The notes beneath the pieces are model-generated. The model made no database searches and was not told where the DNA came from. It saw nothing but the letters and a program-made list of their open reading frames with translations. From the NCBI RefSeq assembly GCF_000332295.1, contig NZ_KB235930.1:4243895-4307894 (forward strand): a DNA stretch of 64,000 nucleotides. The letters are read 5' to 3'. Made by a program: the position numbers and the translations under genes. Source of the DNA: Fortiea contorta PCC 7126. GTDB taxonomy: Bacteria > Cyanobacteriota > Cyanobacteriia > Cyanobacteriales > Nostocaceae. Each line of letters begins with the position of its first letter. Within the stretch, counting starts at the first letter, position 1. Below, one piece after another: positions 1-8,454 of this stretch.

Positions 1-1227
1 TGGGTAGCGTTTTGTGATAGAAAAAGGTAGGTCTAGTTTTGTCAATAAGACCTACTTAATGATAATGTTAGCTATATTGTACCAAAAGCACTTAAAAAGT
101 CAATTGAGTTTAGCAGAATATCTGTTGCTAAAAATTTTGATACATCTGTTGCAGTCAATCAAAGAAGTAACTTTAGAAAAATTAGCGAATGCGCTACCTT
201 TGGGAATTAAATTTGAAAGCAGAAGAAAAAGAATACAAAGATTTTTATCATTACCAAATCTCACAATTGAAAAAGTTTGGTTGCCAATTATTCAAGAACT
301 AATAGCAAACTACTTCCAGAATGAAAAAATTATTTATATAGCAATTGATAGGACTAATTGGAGTCGGATAAACTTATTAATGGTCAGCGTGATTTGGGAT
401 AAAAGAGCCATACCAATATATTTTAGTTTGCTGCCCAAATTAGGTAGTAGTAATCTCACGGAACAGCAGAAAATATTATCGCCAGTTATAGCAATATTGA
501 AAGATTATAAAATCTGTGTGTTGGGGGATAGAGAATTTTGCTCGGTAAAACTAGCAAAGTACCTTCAGAGCAAGGATGTATATTTTTGTTTGCGATTGAA
601 AAAGAATGAATTTGTAGAAATTAAACAAGATATGTTTATGGAGTTAAGCAGTTTAGGATTAACTCCTGGAGTATCTTTTTTTATCAAGGGAGTTAAGGTA
701 ACAAAGACTCAGGGTTTTATCAGTTTTAATGTGGCTGGTAAGTGGCAACGTAAAATTAACGGAGTAGCACCCAAAGAAGCATGGTTTATTTTAACAAATT
801 TTGACACCTAGAGTCAGCAATTGCTGCTTACAAAAAGCGATTTGATATTGAAGAAATGTTTAGAGATTTCAAAACAGGTGGCTATAACTTAGAAAACACT
901 AATGTTCAAGGTGAACGTTTTATTTCTCTAGTTTTGCTGATAGCGATCGCTTACACCTCTGCAACAATTAATGGTCAACTTATTAAACGCAAAGGAATCC
1001 AAAAATATATAGCTCGGATTAAAGAAAGGAGTCGTTCTCAACGGAGACACAGTAGTTTTTATATCGGCTTATATGGTCAAACATGGGTACATTTCAAGGA
1101 TAGCTGTATTGATTTAGTCACACAATTAATGAGAATTAATCGTAATAAGTGGAAGCATTATCAACAAGGTTTAAGAGCCATGAAGCTTATTGAATCTATA
1201 TTGTAGCTTATTTCGTCTCCCCTTCAG
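1..1227 (+). mobile_element. IS4-family element, copy 1 (left end outside window)
   Basis: This is the 3' part of a 1,271-bp element present seven times here. Its right end finishes with the terminal inverted repeat reading GTCTCCCCTTCAG at 1227. The left end lies before base 1, so target duplication cannot be tested. The sequence matches the intact copy at 16266-17536 except for a single missing C near 808 and a silent change near 932. It sits upstream of a broken small gene that copy 2 also interrupts. Confidence 0.93.
14..1206 (+). pseudogene. IS4-family transposase, frameshifted
   Basis: The transposase frame starts at GTG 14 and runs to a premature stop at 811. Loss of one C in the CCC run near 808 (GACACCTAG instead of GACACCCTAG) moves the rest into another frame, which continues to 1206. 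The first part keeps the first two acidic catalytic residues (D112, D172 by comparison with the intact copy). The third (E280, inside the Y-x2-R-x3-E-x6-K signature) lies in the shifted part. The protein is therefore inactive unless the indel is a sequencing error. Confidence 0.9.
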
Positions 1228-1321
1228 CTTCTACTCAGAAAAAAGTTTAACAACACGAATACTGATTCTACCGCCTGCGCCCGCGCCATTATCCCGCTTC
1301 CCCTTGATTTGAAAAATCCGG

Positions 1322-2590
1322 CTGAAGGGGAGACGAAATAAGCTACAATATAGATTCAATAAGCTTCATGGCTCTTAAACCTTGTTGATAATGCTTCCAC
1401 TTATTACGATTAATTCTCATTAATTGTGTGACTAAATCAATACAGCTATCCTTGAAATGTACCCATGTTTGACCATATAAGCCGATATAAAAACTACTGT
1501 GTCTCCGTTGAGAACGACTCCTTTCTTTAATCCGAGCTATATATTTTTGGATTCCTTTGCGTTTAATAAGTTGACCATTAATTGTTGCAGAGGTGTAAGC
1601 GATCGCTATCAACAAAACTAGAGAAATAAAACGTTCACCTTGAACATTAGTGTTTTCTAAGTTATAGCCACCTGTTTTGAAATCTCTAAACATTTCTTCA
1701 ATATCAAATCGCTTTTTGTAAGCAGCAATTGCTGACTCTAGGGTGTCAAAATTTGTTAAAATAAACCATGCTTCTTTGGGTGCTACTCCGTTAATTTTAC
1801 GTTGCCACTTACCAGCCACATTAAAACTGATAAAACCCTGAGTCTTTGTTACCTTAACTCCCTTGATAAAAAGATACTCCAGGAGTTAATCCTAAACTGC
1901 TTAACTCCATAAACATATCTTGTTTAATTTCTACAAATTCATTCTTTTTCAATCGCAAACAAAAATATACATCCTTGCTCTGAAGGTACTTTGCTAGTTT
2001 TACCGAGCAAAATTCTCTATCCCCCAACACACAGATTTTATAATCTTTCAATATTGCTATAACTGGCGATAATATTTTCTGCTGTTCCGTGAGATTACTA
2101 CTACCTAATTTGGGCAGCAAACTAAAATATATTGGTATGGCTCTTTTATCCCAAATCACGCTGACCATTAATAAGTTTATCCGACTCCAATTAGTCCTAT
2201 CAATTGCTATATAAATAATTTTTTCATTCTGGAAGTAGTTTGCTATTAGTTCTTGAATAATTGGCAACCAAACTTTTTCAATTGTGAGATTTGGTAATGA
2301 TAAAAATCTTTGTATTCTTTTTCTTCTGCTTTCAAATTTAATTCCCAAAGGTAGCGCATTCGCTAATTTTTCTAAAGTTACTTCTTTGATTGACTGCAAC
2401 AGATGTATCAAAATTTTTAGCAACAGATATTCTGCTAAACTCAATTGACTTTTTAAGTGCTTTTGGTACAATATAGCTAACATTATCATTAAGTAGGTCT
2501 TATTGACAAAACTAGACCTACCTTTTTCTATCACAAAACGCTACCCATCTTATACACCAAGCTTTTTAGGCTGTTTCGTCTCCCCTCCAG
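1322..2590 (-). mobile_element. IS4-family element, copy 2, with target duplication
   Basis: The element runs between terminal inverted repeats CTGAAGGGGAGACGAAA and its right-end partner TTTCGTCTCCCCTCCAG. It is flanked by a perfect 9-bp direct repeat, AAAATCCGG, at 1313-1321 and 2591-2599. The length is 1,269 bp against 1,271 for intact copies because of a 2-base loss in an A run. It lies inverted relative to copy 1, about 95 bp away. Confidence 0.96.
1343..2534 (-). pseudogene. IS4-family transposase, frameshifted
   Basis: The gene reads from GTG at 2534. It is broken near 1868-1873, where the run of seven A in the intact copies is reduced to five. The frame then restarts in another phase and reaches the normal C-terminus at 1343. 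Both halves are otherwise identical to the intact protein. Confidence 0.9.
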
Positions 2591-3117
2591 AAAATCCGGT
2601 AGAAGGATTAAAGCAGTTTGCTGATGAATTTGGAGATGTAGAAACTTGTCGGAGCAAATGTCAAATTGACCAGTTTCTATTAGTGCAGTACCGTTCAGAA
2701 ATTGAGCAACTAGTCGAACAAGCTGACCAACTACCCAAAAACTCAAATACTAGAGGATTTATCAATATTGCCAAGAACCTAAAAGAAATATTGACTTCTT
2801 GCGCAGCAGCTTGTAACTGCAAGCGGTGTGAAAAGATTGGAGATGTTGTCATTGCTCTAAATGCACCCCGAAATATGCAATTAGAACATACTGACAATTC
2901 TTTTGACTATTTATGTCCCCCGATTAATCAACCTCATTACAAGCATCCTTCAGAAACTCAGATAGTTACCAATACATATTAATCAAAGTCATGAATCGCT
3001 AATTACGAACTATTCAACTTGTTGCCTAAGCGACAGTGTTAGAATCCTGATAGGAACTCGCTATCCCCCAACAGCGACTGTTCAACCAACCACACTGTAC
3101 CAGTTGAAATAGTTGTT

Positions 3118-3474
3118 ACCTCCGAACTTACCACAGACGAGTGGCGCGATCGCATATTTTTAGAAAGGCAAGTTGAGAGAGCATTTTACGCAGCTGCTAA
3201 AGCATTGAAAGAACTACGAGATAGACGTTTGTACCGTTCTACTCACTCAACATTTGAAGATTACTGCCGTTCCCGTTTTGGCTTTACTCACCGCCATGTG
3301 AACTACTTGATAGCTGGTTCATTGGTGGTTGATAATCTCATGGGAACCAATGGTTCCCAAATCGAGAACCAAAATGAAATGGGAACACGAGCGATAAACT
3401 GCTCCCACATCTTTTGGTCACAGTTGAAAGATGCCAGCTTCTTTGTTCTCCCTGTATTGCTCATATCTAGGTAA
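3118..3474 (+). pseudogene. remnant of a plasmid-type conserved protein
   Basis: A frame opens before any start codon, around 3118 (VTSELTTDEWRDRIF), and runs through the ATG at 3205 to 3474. Motifs such as RDRRLYRSTH, FEDYCRSRFGF and YLIAGSLVVDN look like a cyanobacterial plasmid-borne family that I recall only in general terms. Upstream, the short peptide VQPTT lies in another frame, and the C-terminal end after NCSH diverges, so the gene seems to carry frameshifts at both ends. No function is assigned. Confidence 0.4.
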
Positions 3475-3520
3475 TATCTAGGTAAACTGGGACTGTCCGC
3501 GACCGAGTCAGCGCATTATA

Positions 3521-3551
3521 CATCATGATTTACCTTGATATTATCATGATG
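3521..3551. repeat. 9-bp inverted repeat
   Basis: CATCATGAT and ATCATGATG form perfect arms around a 13-base spacer. It could be an operator or a weak hairpin. The surrounding 3475-4087 holds no convincing gene; only short open frames and GGGCATA-type microsatellite sequence near 3877-3930 are seen. Confidence 0.4.
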
Positions 3552-4087
3552 AGCGTCCGAGGACAATTGCAATTCATTGAAAGCGACGGAAAAGTTCAAA
3601 AATATGTTTAGCCAAAAATTGAGTGATAAAGCGATCGCCTGAAATCTGAATTTTTATTTCTCTCTCATCGCGGCACGGTACAAATGAACTATAAGACCAT
3701 GTTCCTTGCTGTAATTAAGTTTTGAGTTTTTTGAACTCCATTTATAGCTTTGAACTATATGTTGTCAAGCGTGCAGAGTGAAGTATGTCCCGTCCCTTTG
3801 GTCAAATTATCGTTCAAATCACAGAAAATTCCATCCCAAAAGTGGGTGGAGAGGGATAGTCGCCCCTTCTTCAAAGGCATAGGGCATAGGGCATTGGTAG
3901 CTTCTTCCCCATGCCCGATTCCCAATGCCCAAAAACTCCCCTAGAGCAAGTGGCGTGGAGTTTTTTATTGGGAGAGTGCTGCTTCATGCAATCGCACTCG
4001 TCCAGTTATCTGAGTATGCCAGCCATTGTTGAATGTTATCGCTTTTGTAGCCAAATCAGGGGGTGACTTCCTGGCCTCGGCATCCAC

Positions 4088-5227
4088 CTAGTCAATCATA
4101 TCTGCCAATAAATTTGTCATCTCTGACTGACCTTTTTTACGGTTATCGTCATACTGAATTAATACATCCAGCTTGGCATGACGGCTGACTTTTTGCGTCC
4201 TACGCACATCCCCTTGGGTTGCTTCCAAAAGAGTTGTAATGCCGCTATGGCGGATGCGGTGGGGTGACATTAACTTTTTTACACCAGCTGCATCAAAATA
4301 ATTGACAACAATTTTGCGGATGCCGTCCCCAGTAAGACGATGCCCTTTGCTACGGTTATCCAGGGCGATAAATAAGGGTGATGAAGCGGTGATATTACCC
4401 CGGACTTGCAACCAATCACAGATGGCATTCACCGTTGCCATTGATAATTTTACCCATTCATCATTCGTGCCTTTTCCTTTCCCCAAAATCCGTAATCTGC
4501 ACTCATAGGGGTCAAAGTCTTTCACGTCTAGTTTGCTGACCTCATCGCGACGCAATAAATTTTCCCACAACAGCCGCAACAGCGCATAATCTCTTTGACC
4601 ATGAACAGTTGAGCGCTCAATTAGCCCAATTGCACTGTTGATGGTTTGGGCATCCACCCCAGAGGTATCTCGATACGCTTTTACCTTTTCCAACTCTACA
4701 TCTTCGAGCGTGTAGCTGCACACACCTAGCTGGCGAGCAAACTTCACCAACGATTTAATGCTGCTCAAGCGACGATTGACCGTTGCTTCCTTCAACCCCT
4801 GTGCTAGTAGCTTGGCCTTATATTTCAACACCACCGCCACCGCCCGTTTCTCACTCAGGTGCAAAAACTCCAACACGCTGTCAGAATTCGGCTCAACACC
4901 AGTCATCGCCACAAAAAACTTCCGCAAATCTTTCTGGTATTCGTGTCGGGTGCTGGGGGCGCGAATATTAGCAAGCATCAAAGCAATGACATCCCGTTCG
5001 TCAGGAGTTGCCGCAAAATACTGCTCAATTGGGGCATTAAGAGATTTTTCTAATGACTCTACCGCCCTTTCAATAGGAGTTTCATCGCTGGTTTTTGGGG
5101 ATGCCCGTCTGGGGGAATCGGGAGTATCAGACATAGCAATGAGCGCGAAAATGGTTCTTTTCGATATCAAACCTATTCTCTCCTGATTTGCCCTGCCTAA
5201 CTCACTTTGCTGCGATAAATCTGCCAT
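4088..5227 (-). CDS. tyrosine recombinase / phage-type integrase
   Basis: This is a site-specific recombinase of the tyrosine (lambda integrase/XerD) family. The N-terminal half has a SAM-like core-binding region (STRHEYQKDLRKFF). The C-terminal half carries the catalytic set: Arg in LLRRDEVSKL, Lys in LGKGKGTND, the HxxR box in SPHRIRHSGITTLLE, a His in SRHAKLDVL and the nucleophile Tyr in IQYDDN. The 379-residue length is normal. An alternative ATG at 5134 (MSDTPDSPRR) gives 348 residues, and neither start has a clear ribosome site. It could resolve plasmid multimers or integrate an element, but no attachment-site pair was identified. Confidence 0.88.
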   Translation of the reverse strand: MADLSQQSELGRANQERIGLISKRTIFALIAMSDTPDSPRRASPKTSDETPIERAVESLEKSLNAPIEQYFAATPDERDVIALMLANIRAPSTRHEYQKDLRKFFVAMTGVEPNSDSVLEFLHLSEKRAVAVVLKYKAKLLAQGLKEATVNRRLSSIKSLVKFARQLGVCSYTLEDVELEKVKAYRDTSGVDAQTINSAIGLIERSTVHGQRDYALLRLLWENLLRRDEVSKLDVKDFDPYECRLRILGKGKGTNDEWVKLSMATVNAICDWLQVRGNITASSPLFIALDNRSKGHRLTGDGIRKIVVNYFDAAGVKKLMSPHRIRHSGITTLLEATQGDVRRTQKVSRHAKLDVLIQYDDNRKKGQSEMTNLLADMID

Positions 5228-5355
5228 TAGACGTTCACCATCACAATGTGGCTAAATATACTGCTGTGGTATTGGTGCTATTTGCTTGTTACCCAACGCT
5301 TGACTATTTCCCGTCCTGAAAGAATTTGGAAATAAATGATTATCGTGTAGGAGAT

Positions 5356-5380
5356 GGGAGACGAGCGACGCTCGTCTCCC
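5356..5380. terminator. perfect 11-bp hairpin
   Basis: GGGAGACGAGC and GCTCGTCTCCC pair around a GAC loop upstream of the recombinase. No T run follows, so this may be a dispersed palindrome rather than a terminator. Confidence 0.4.
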
Positions 5381-5489
5381 TCCTCCCGGTTTGATTATCA
5401 TTATTACTCGGCTATAACCCCAGAAGTGAGATCGCTTGTGGATGACGCGTAGACGCTTCTTCGGCTGGCCTTTGGCATCGCCTGCTCAA

Positions 5490-5816
5490 AAATTCTATAG
5501 GAACAAATGTTTTAGCCCAGTTTAATTTTCTTAAATCTTTCAAAGATTGGCGGACTTCTTGAGTGGCGATCGCCACTAACCGATGTGCTTCGTTGAGAAA
5601 CTGTTATGCTTGATTGGGATCGGGTTGCCACAGTTTCATCGCCGTTTGGAGTTGAATGTTAAGTGCAGTCAGGGAAGACCCCAAGGAATCATGCAAATCT
5701 CGTGCAATGCGGTTGCGTTCTTGTGTTACCGAAAGGTTAGCGAATTGCAAGGCGCATTCCCACAACGAGTCATGTATTTGAGTCAGTTGTTCCGGCGTGT
5801 AAAGTTCTTCTATCAA
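5490..5816 (-). pseudogene. remnant of a HisKA_3-type sensor histidine kinase
   Basis: The 70-codon frame from 5816 contains the H-box ERNRIARDLHDSLGSSL, typical of NarL/DesK-class kinases, with the phospho-accepting His. After PDPNQA (about 5604) the frame is lost. It resumes in another phase as FLNEAHRLVAIATQEVRQSL then KDLRKLNWAKTF, which is how this domain normally continues. The ATPase domain and the sensor region are absent. It is a decayed fragment left in this region. Confidence 0.72.
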
Positions 5817-5949
5817 GGTAGTCTCTCCGTAACTTCCAGCTAATCATATATACTTCTGGGTGGAGAAGACCTATGCAAGTACAGCAGGGTTGGTAATCAA
5901 GAAAATTAAACAAAATTTTCTAATAATCCAATTCCCCATTCCCCATTCC

Positions 5950-6073
5950 CTATTCCCTAAATCTATTTAAAAAATCAATCTTCACCGCTAAGTTGATAAT
6001 TGCACGCCCATCAATTGTTTTGTATTCCGCATTATTCAGAGCGACAATGTAAGGGCGATTATCAATAAACTGG
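5950..6073 (-). pseudogene. C-terminal fragment of a trypsin-like serine peptidase, cut by the transposon left end
   Basis: On the minus strand the sequence reads FIDNRPYIVALNN, then AVKIDFLNRF and a stop at 5950-5952. This closely parallels the C-terminus of the complete protease at 55568-56515 (IDRMPYIVALNN and AVKIDFLDKLFGRN). The homology begins exactly next to the transposon terminus at 6074, so the catalytic domain is missing. It is a paralogous or transferred copy truncated by the transposon or by a later deletion. Confidence 0.78.
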
Positions 6074-6196
6074 TGTCCATTAAAGAATTATTTGTCAGTT
6101 TTAAAGAATTAGTGTCCAGTTACTTGATGTTTTGAGTCCAGTGCAAATAGAGAAATGCTCAATCACCTGTGATTCAGTTTTAAAGAATTAGTGTCA
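6074..6196 (+). promoter_or_regulatory. outer transposon left end with TnsB-type binding repeats
   Basis: The terminus TGTCC is followed by three spaced copies of a motif TTAAAGAATTAnTGTC (6081-6100, 6103-6119 and 6178-6196 approximately). This layout is like the multiple TnsB-binding sites at ends of Tn7-like and type V-K elements. The same set recurs at 6550-6672. The five bases before it (ACTGG) do not match those beyond the right end (GTTGA). Confidence 0.8.
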
Positions 6197-6394
6197 CTTG
6201 CACTGACAACAGCGACAGTCAAGAAAGAGCAAGTGCTAGAAGAACGGTTTCATGATCCACATCATCAAGAGCGCAATTGGCTGTGTGACTTGAGAACTGC
6301 TATATAGGTAAATTATAGGTAATACCTGTAAAGATAGAAACAGTGTTAGAGCCTGGTGACAGTGCCTATAACAGTACCTAGACAAGAGATAAAT

Positions 6395-6559
6395 ATGAGC
6401 AACACTGGACGTAATAAACGACTAGCTTCATTCAACTGCGATGTAGAACTTTGGGAAAAGTTCACCCGCCAGTGTCGAGATAACAGTACAACAGCCACTG
6501 CCGTACTAATTGATTTTATCTCCCACTACGTAGATAATTCCTTAGACGATGTCCATTAA
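6395..6559 (+). pseudogene. truncated copy of the Arc-like regulator
   Basis: The first 52 or so codons are identical to the full regulator at 6871-7425 (MSNTGRNKRLASF to YVDNSLD). The frame then enters the second transposon end and stops after VH. The ribbon-helix-helix part is almost complete, so a short DNA-binding peptide could still be made from the duplicated promoter and might interfere with the full-length repressor. Its operator region is retained at 6300-6394. Confidence 0.75.
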
Positions 6560-6784
6560 AGAATTATTTGTCAGTTTTAAAGAATTAGTGTCCAGTTACT
6601 TGATGTTTTGAGTCCAGTGCAAATAGAGAAATGCTCAATCACCTGTGATTCAGTTTTAAAGAATTAGTGTCACTTGCACTGACAACAGCGACAGTCAAGA
6701 AAGAGCAAGTGCTAGAAGAACGGTTTCATGATCCACATCATCAAGAGCGCAATTGGCTGTGTGACTTGAGAACTGCTATATAGG

Positions 6785-6812
6785 TAAATTATAGGTAATA
6801 CCTGTAAAGATA
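6785..6812 (+). promoter_or_regulatory. candidate operator for the Arc-like regulator
   Basis: AGGTAA is repeated (TATAGGTAAATTATAGGTAA) and overlaps a small palindrome AGGTAATACCT just upstream of the regulator gene. Closely spaced short repeats of this kind are usual ribbon-helix-helix targets. The identical sequence stands before the truncated copy, near 6306-6333. Confidence 0.4.
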
Positions 6813-6870
6813 GAAACAGTGTTAGAGCCTGGTGACAGTGCCTATAACAGTACCTAGACAAGAGATAAAT

Positions 6871-7425
6871 ATGAGCAACACTGGACGTAATAAACGACTA
6901 GCTTCATTCAACTGCGATGTAGAACTTTGGGAAAAGTTCACCCGCCAGTGTCGAGATAACAGTACAACAGCCACTGCCGTACTAATTGATTTTATCTCCC
7001 ACTACGTAGATAATTCCTTAGACGAACTAGCTATGAGTTTAGAGAAGATAACAGCTCAAGGAAAAATAGATTGGGAACAGCTGATTAAACAACAGGTAGA
7101 TAAGTATCTAGAACAACGTTTGCCCTCTTACCTAGATAAATATATAGCTGAGTTACAGCAAACAGGTAAAGAACACCAAATAAATCCTCAAAATCAAGAG
7201 TATTGGTTAGTCAAAGAACGAGCTAAATATTTAGGAATAGAAATAACTGACAATCAACTCATACATATCGAATTGTATGCCAATGACGCTTTTAAACAAA
7301 GGCATGGAACTTTACCTAAGAAAAAGCTATTTCGTAATATTGAGTCTTTCACTTATCCCCAAAGTGATGTTGATATTTTAGATGCAGCTATATTAAAAAT
7401 AACGGGGATTGAAAGAGAAAACTGA
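6871..7425 (+). CDS. Arc/ribbon-helix-helix transposon regulator
   Basis: This 184-residue protein starts at ATG 6871; a GTG at 6832 would add 13 residues. Residues 6-50 (KRLASFNCDVELWEKF then TATAVLIDFISHYVDN) fit the beta-helix-helix pattern of Arc-type DNA-binding proteins. The rest is charged and helical (LEKITAQGKIDWEQLIKQQV) with no recognised domain. Small repressors of MerR (CvkR) and Arc type are known from type V-K transposons, so a role in repressing the transposition genes is a reasonable inference. It is transcribed toward tnsC, on the opposite strand. Confidence 0.65.
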   Translation: MSNTGRNKRLASFNCDVELWEKFTRQCRDNSTTATAVLIDFISHYVDNSLDELAMSLEKITAQGKIDWEQLIKQQVDKYLEQRLPSYLDKYIAELQQTGKEHQINPQNQEYWLVKERAKYLGIEITDNQLIHIELYANDAFKQRHGTLPKKKLFRNIESFTYPQSDVDILDAAILKITGIEREN

Positions 7426-7540
7426 AAAGACTTACTTACCTTTATGAAAGTGGGGTTACTGATGCACGCGCTAGAGACGAATGGTAATTTTTAACTAGTA
7501 AGATGCTCTATTAACAATTCTTATATGTGGGATTATTCAG

Positions 7541-8449
7541 CTAAATGGACATTCTGCTAGTAGGTTTACTACGAGTCAACAAAATGGATTTCAAAGATGA
7601 AACATTGAGAGCTAAGTCAGGCTTTTCTAGGGAAAAGATGGCAATCTTTCGTAGCATTTCATATAGAGTTTCAGCCTGTCCCCCTGACCTTTCATAAAGA
7701 ATGTTTACGACGGCACTATCACTTGCGAGATTTAATGGTTGTTTCCATTCGCCTAGAACTTGAGACTCCCAACTTGATACGACTTCGGCTATTTCTTGCT
7801 TCTGGAATGAGCTAAATTCATGCCAATCTAAGAATGTATTGGCTACATCCGTGTATTTCTTACTTTGACGAGTGAGAATTTCGTGTAGATAAAGCGAACC
7901 TACAGGAATTACGGAAATTTTTAAGTGGCGAGCAATTTCAACAAGCTCGTTAAAAGATTGATAGCTGAGGTAATGTGCATTCCCAACGATTAGCACACTA
8001 ACGTTGTAGTAACTGAGTGTCATCCAAGTACGATTTCTTAAAAGTTTTAATTGACATACTCCCGTAAAAGGATTACTCAGTTCTGACAAAATTGCTAGAA
8101 ATAAATCTGTTGGAGAACCAGGCTGTTGAACTTGTGCATAAACAACAGGCATGGGAATTGTATGTAAACTTCCTCGTTTCCGCACATATCTCAGGCGATA
8201 AAATTGACAAGCTTTTCTCAAATCTGCACAACTAACTGCAACAACATAACCATTAGCTCTAGAGTCACGTTGCAAATCTAACCAGTTGAAAAGTTGTCGG
8301 TCTCGGATGAAAAGGTAATAGGTATCACTTTTTCTCAGACGCTCAATTAAAGATTCTATTTCTGGCGAATGTTTTGATAGCGCCCCCAGGTCAGTTTCCG
8401 GCTCTTGCTCTTCTAACAATTGTTGATAATTTAGTGATGATTGCGCCAT
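7541..8449 (-). CDS. tnsC: TnsC-like transposition protein with degenerate Walker motifs
   Basis: The 302-residue protein lies directly downstream of tnsB (5-bp gap) and aligns with TnsC of V-K-type transposons by its overall plan. Where TnsC normally has the P-loop GESRTGKT, this protein reads AVSCADLR (residues 71-78). Where the Walker B and following residues normally read LIIDEAD, it reads LIVGNAH (residues 153-159). Both nucleotide-binding motifs therefore appear lost, while the surrounding AAA framework (YRLRYV, PMPVVYAQV, VIPVGS) is retained and the frame is intact. Known TnsC proteins bind ATP to form filaments on target DNA; this one may act without hydrolysis or may have a regulatory role. 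An upstream TTG at 8461 could extend it by 4 residues. Confidence 0.75.
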   Translation of the reverse strand: MAQSSLNYQQLLEEQEPETDLGALSKHSPEIESLIERLRKSDTYYLFIRDRQLFNWLDLQRDSRANGYVVAVSCADLRKACQFYRLRYVRKRGSLHTIPMPVVYAQVQQPGSPTDLFLAILSELSNPFTGVCQLKLLRNRTWMTLSYYNVSVLIVGNAHYLSYQSFNELVEIARHLKISVIPVGSLYLHEILTRQSKKYTDVANTFLDWHEFSSFQKQEIAEVVSSWESQVLGEWKQPLNLASDSAVVNILYERSGGQAETLYEMLRKIAIFSLEKPDLALNVSSLKSILLTRSKPTSRMSI

Positions 8450-8454
8450 AAAGA

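Larger units (their letters stand above)
1228..2982 (+). pseudogene. small hypothetical gene, C-terminal part, interrupted by an IS4 copy
   Basis: Removing IS copy 2 and one 9-bp duplication joins 1228-1321 to 2600-2982 in one open frame of about 158 codons, with the join reading LKNPVEGLKQF. The gene enters from IS copy 1, so its N-terminus is missing. The C-terminal part has several cysteines, including a CNCKRC cluster, and ends in IVTNTY. I do not recognise the family. The perfect AAAATCCGG duplication shows that copy 2 inserted here directly, so the interruption is a real event rather than a join. Confidence 0.6.
6074..7025. repeat. exact 476-bp tandem duplication of the transposon left end
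   Basis: Bases 6074-6549 and 6550-7025 appear identical. Each unit starts at the transposon terminal TGTCC and ends at GACGA inside the Arc-like regulator gene. The unit therefore carries the left end, the regulator promoter and the first part of the regulator. The outer boundary coinciding with the transposon terminus suggests insertion of the element into its own regulator gene, followed by loss of the intervening DNA. Confidence 0.93.

Noticed and set aside
2503-2982. ORF beginning inside IS copy 2 and continuing into the flank
   Set aside because: The start codon is in the IS end; the frame is the 3' part of the interrupted gene described at 1228-2982.
3475-4087. tRNA or attachment site next to the tyrosine recombinase
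   Set aside because: No cloverleaf-forming sequence or direct repeat pair bounding the recombinase was seen.
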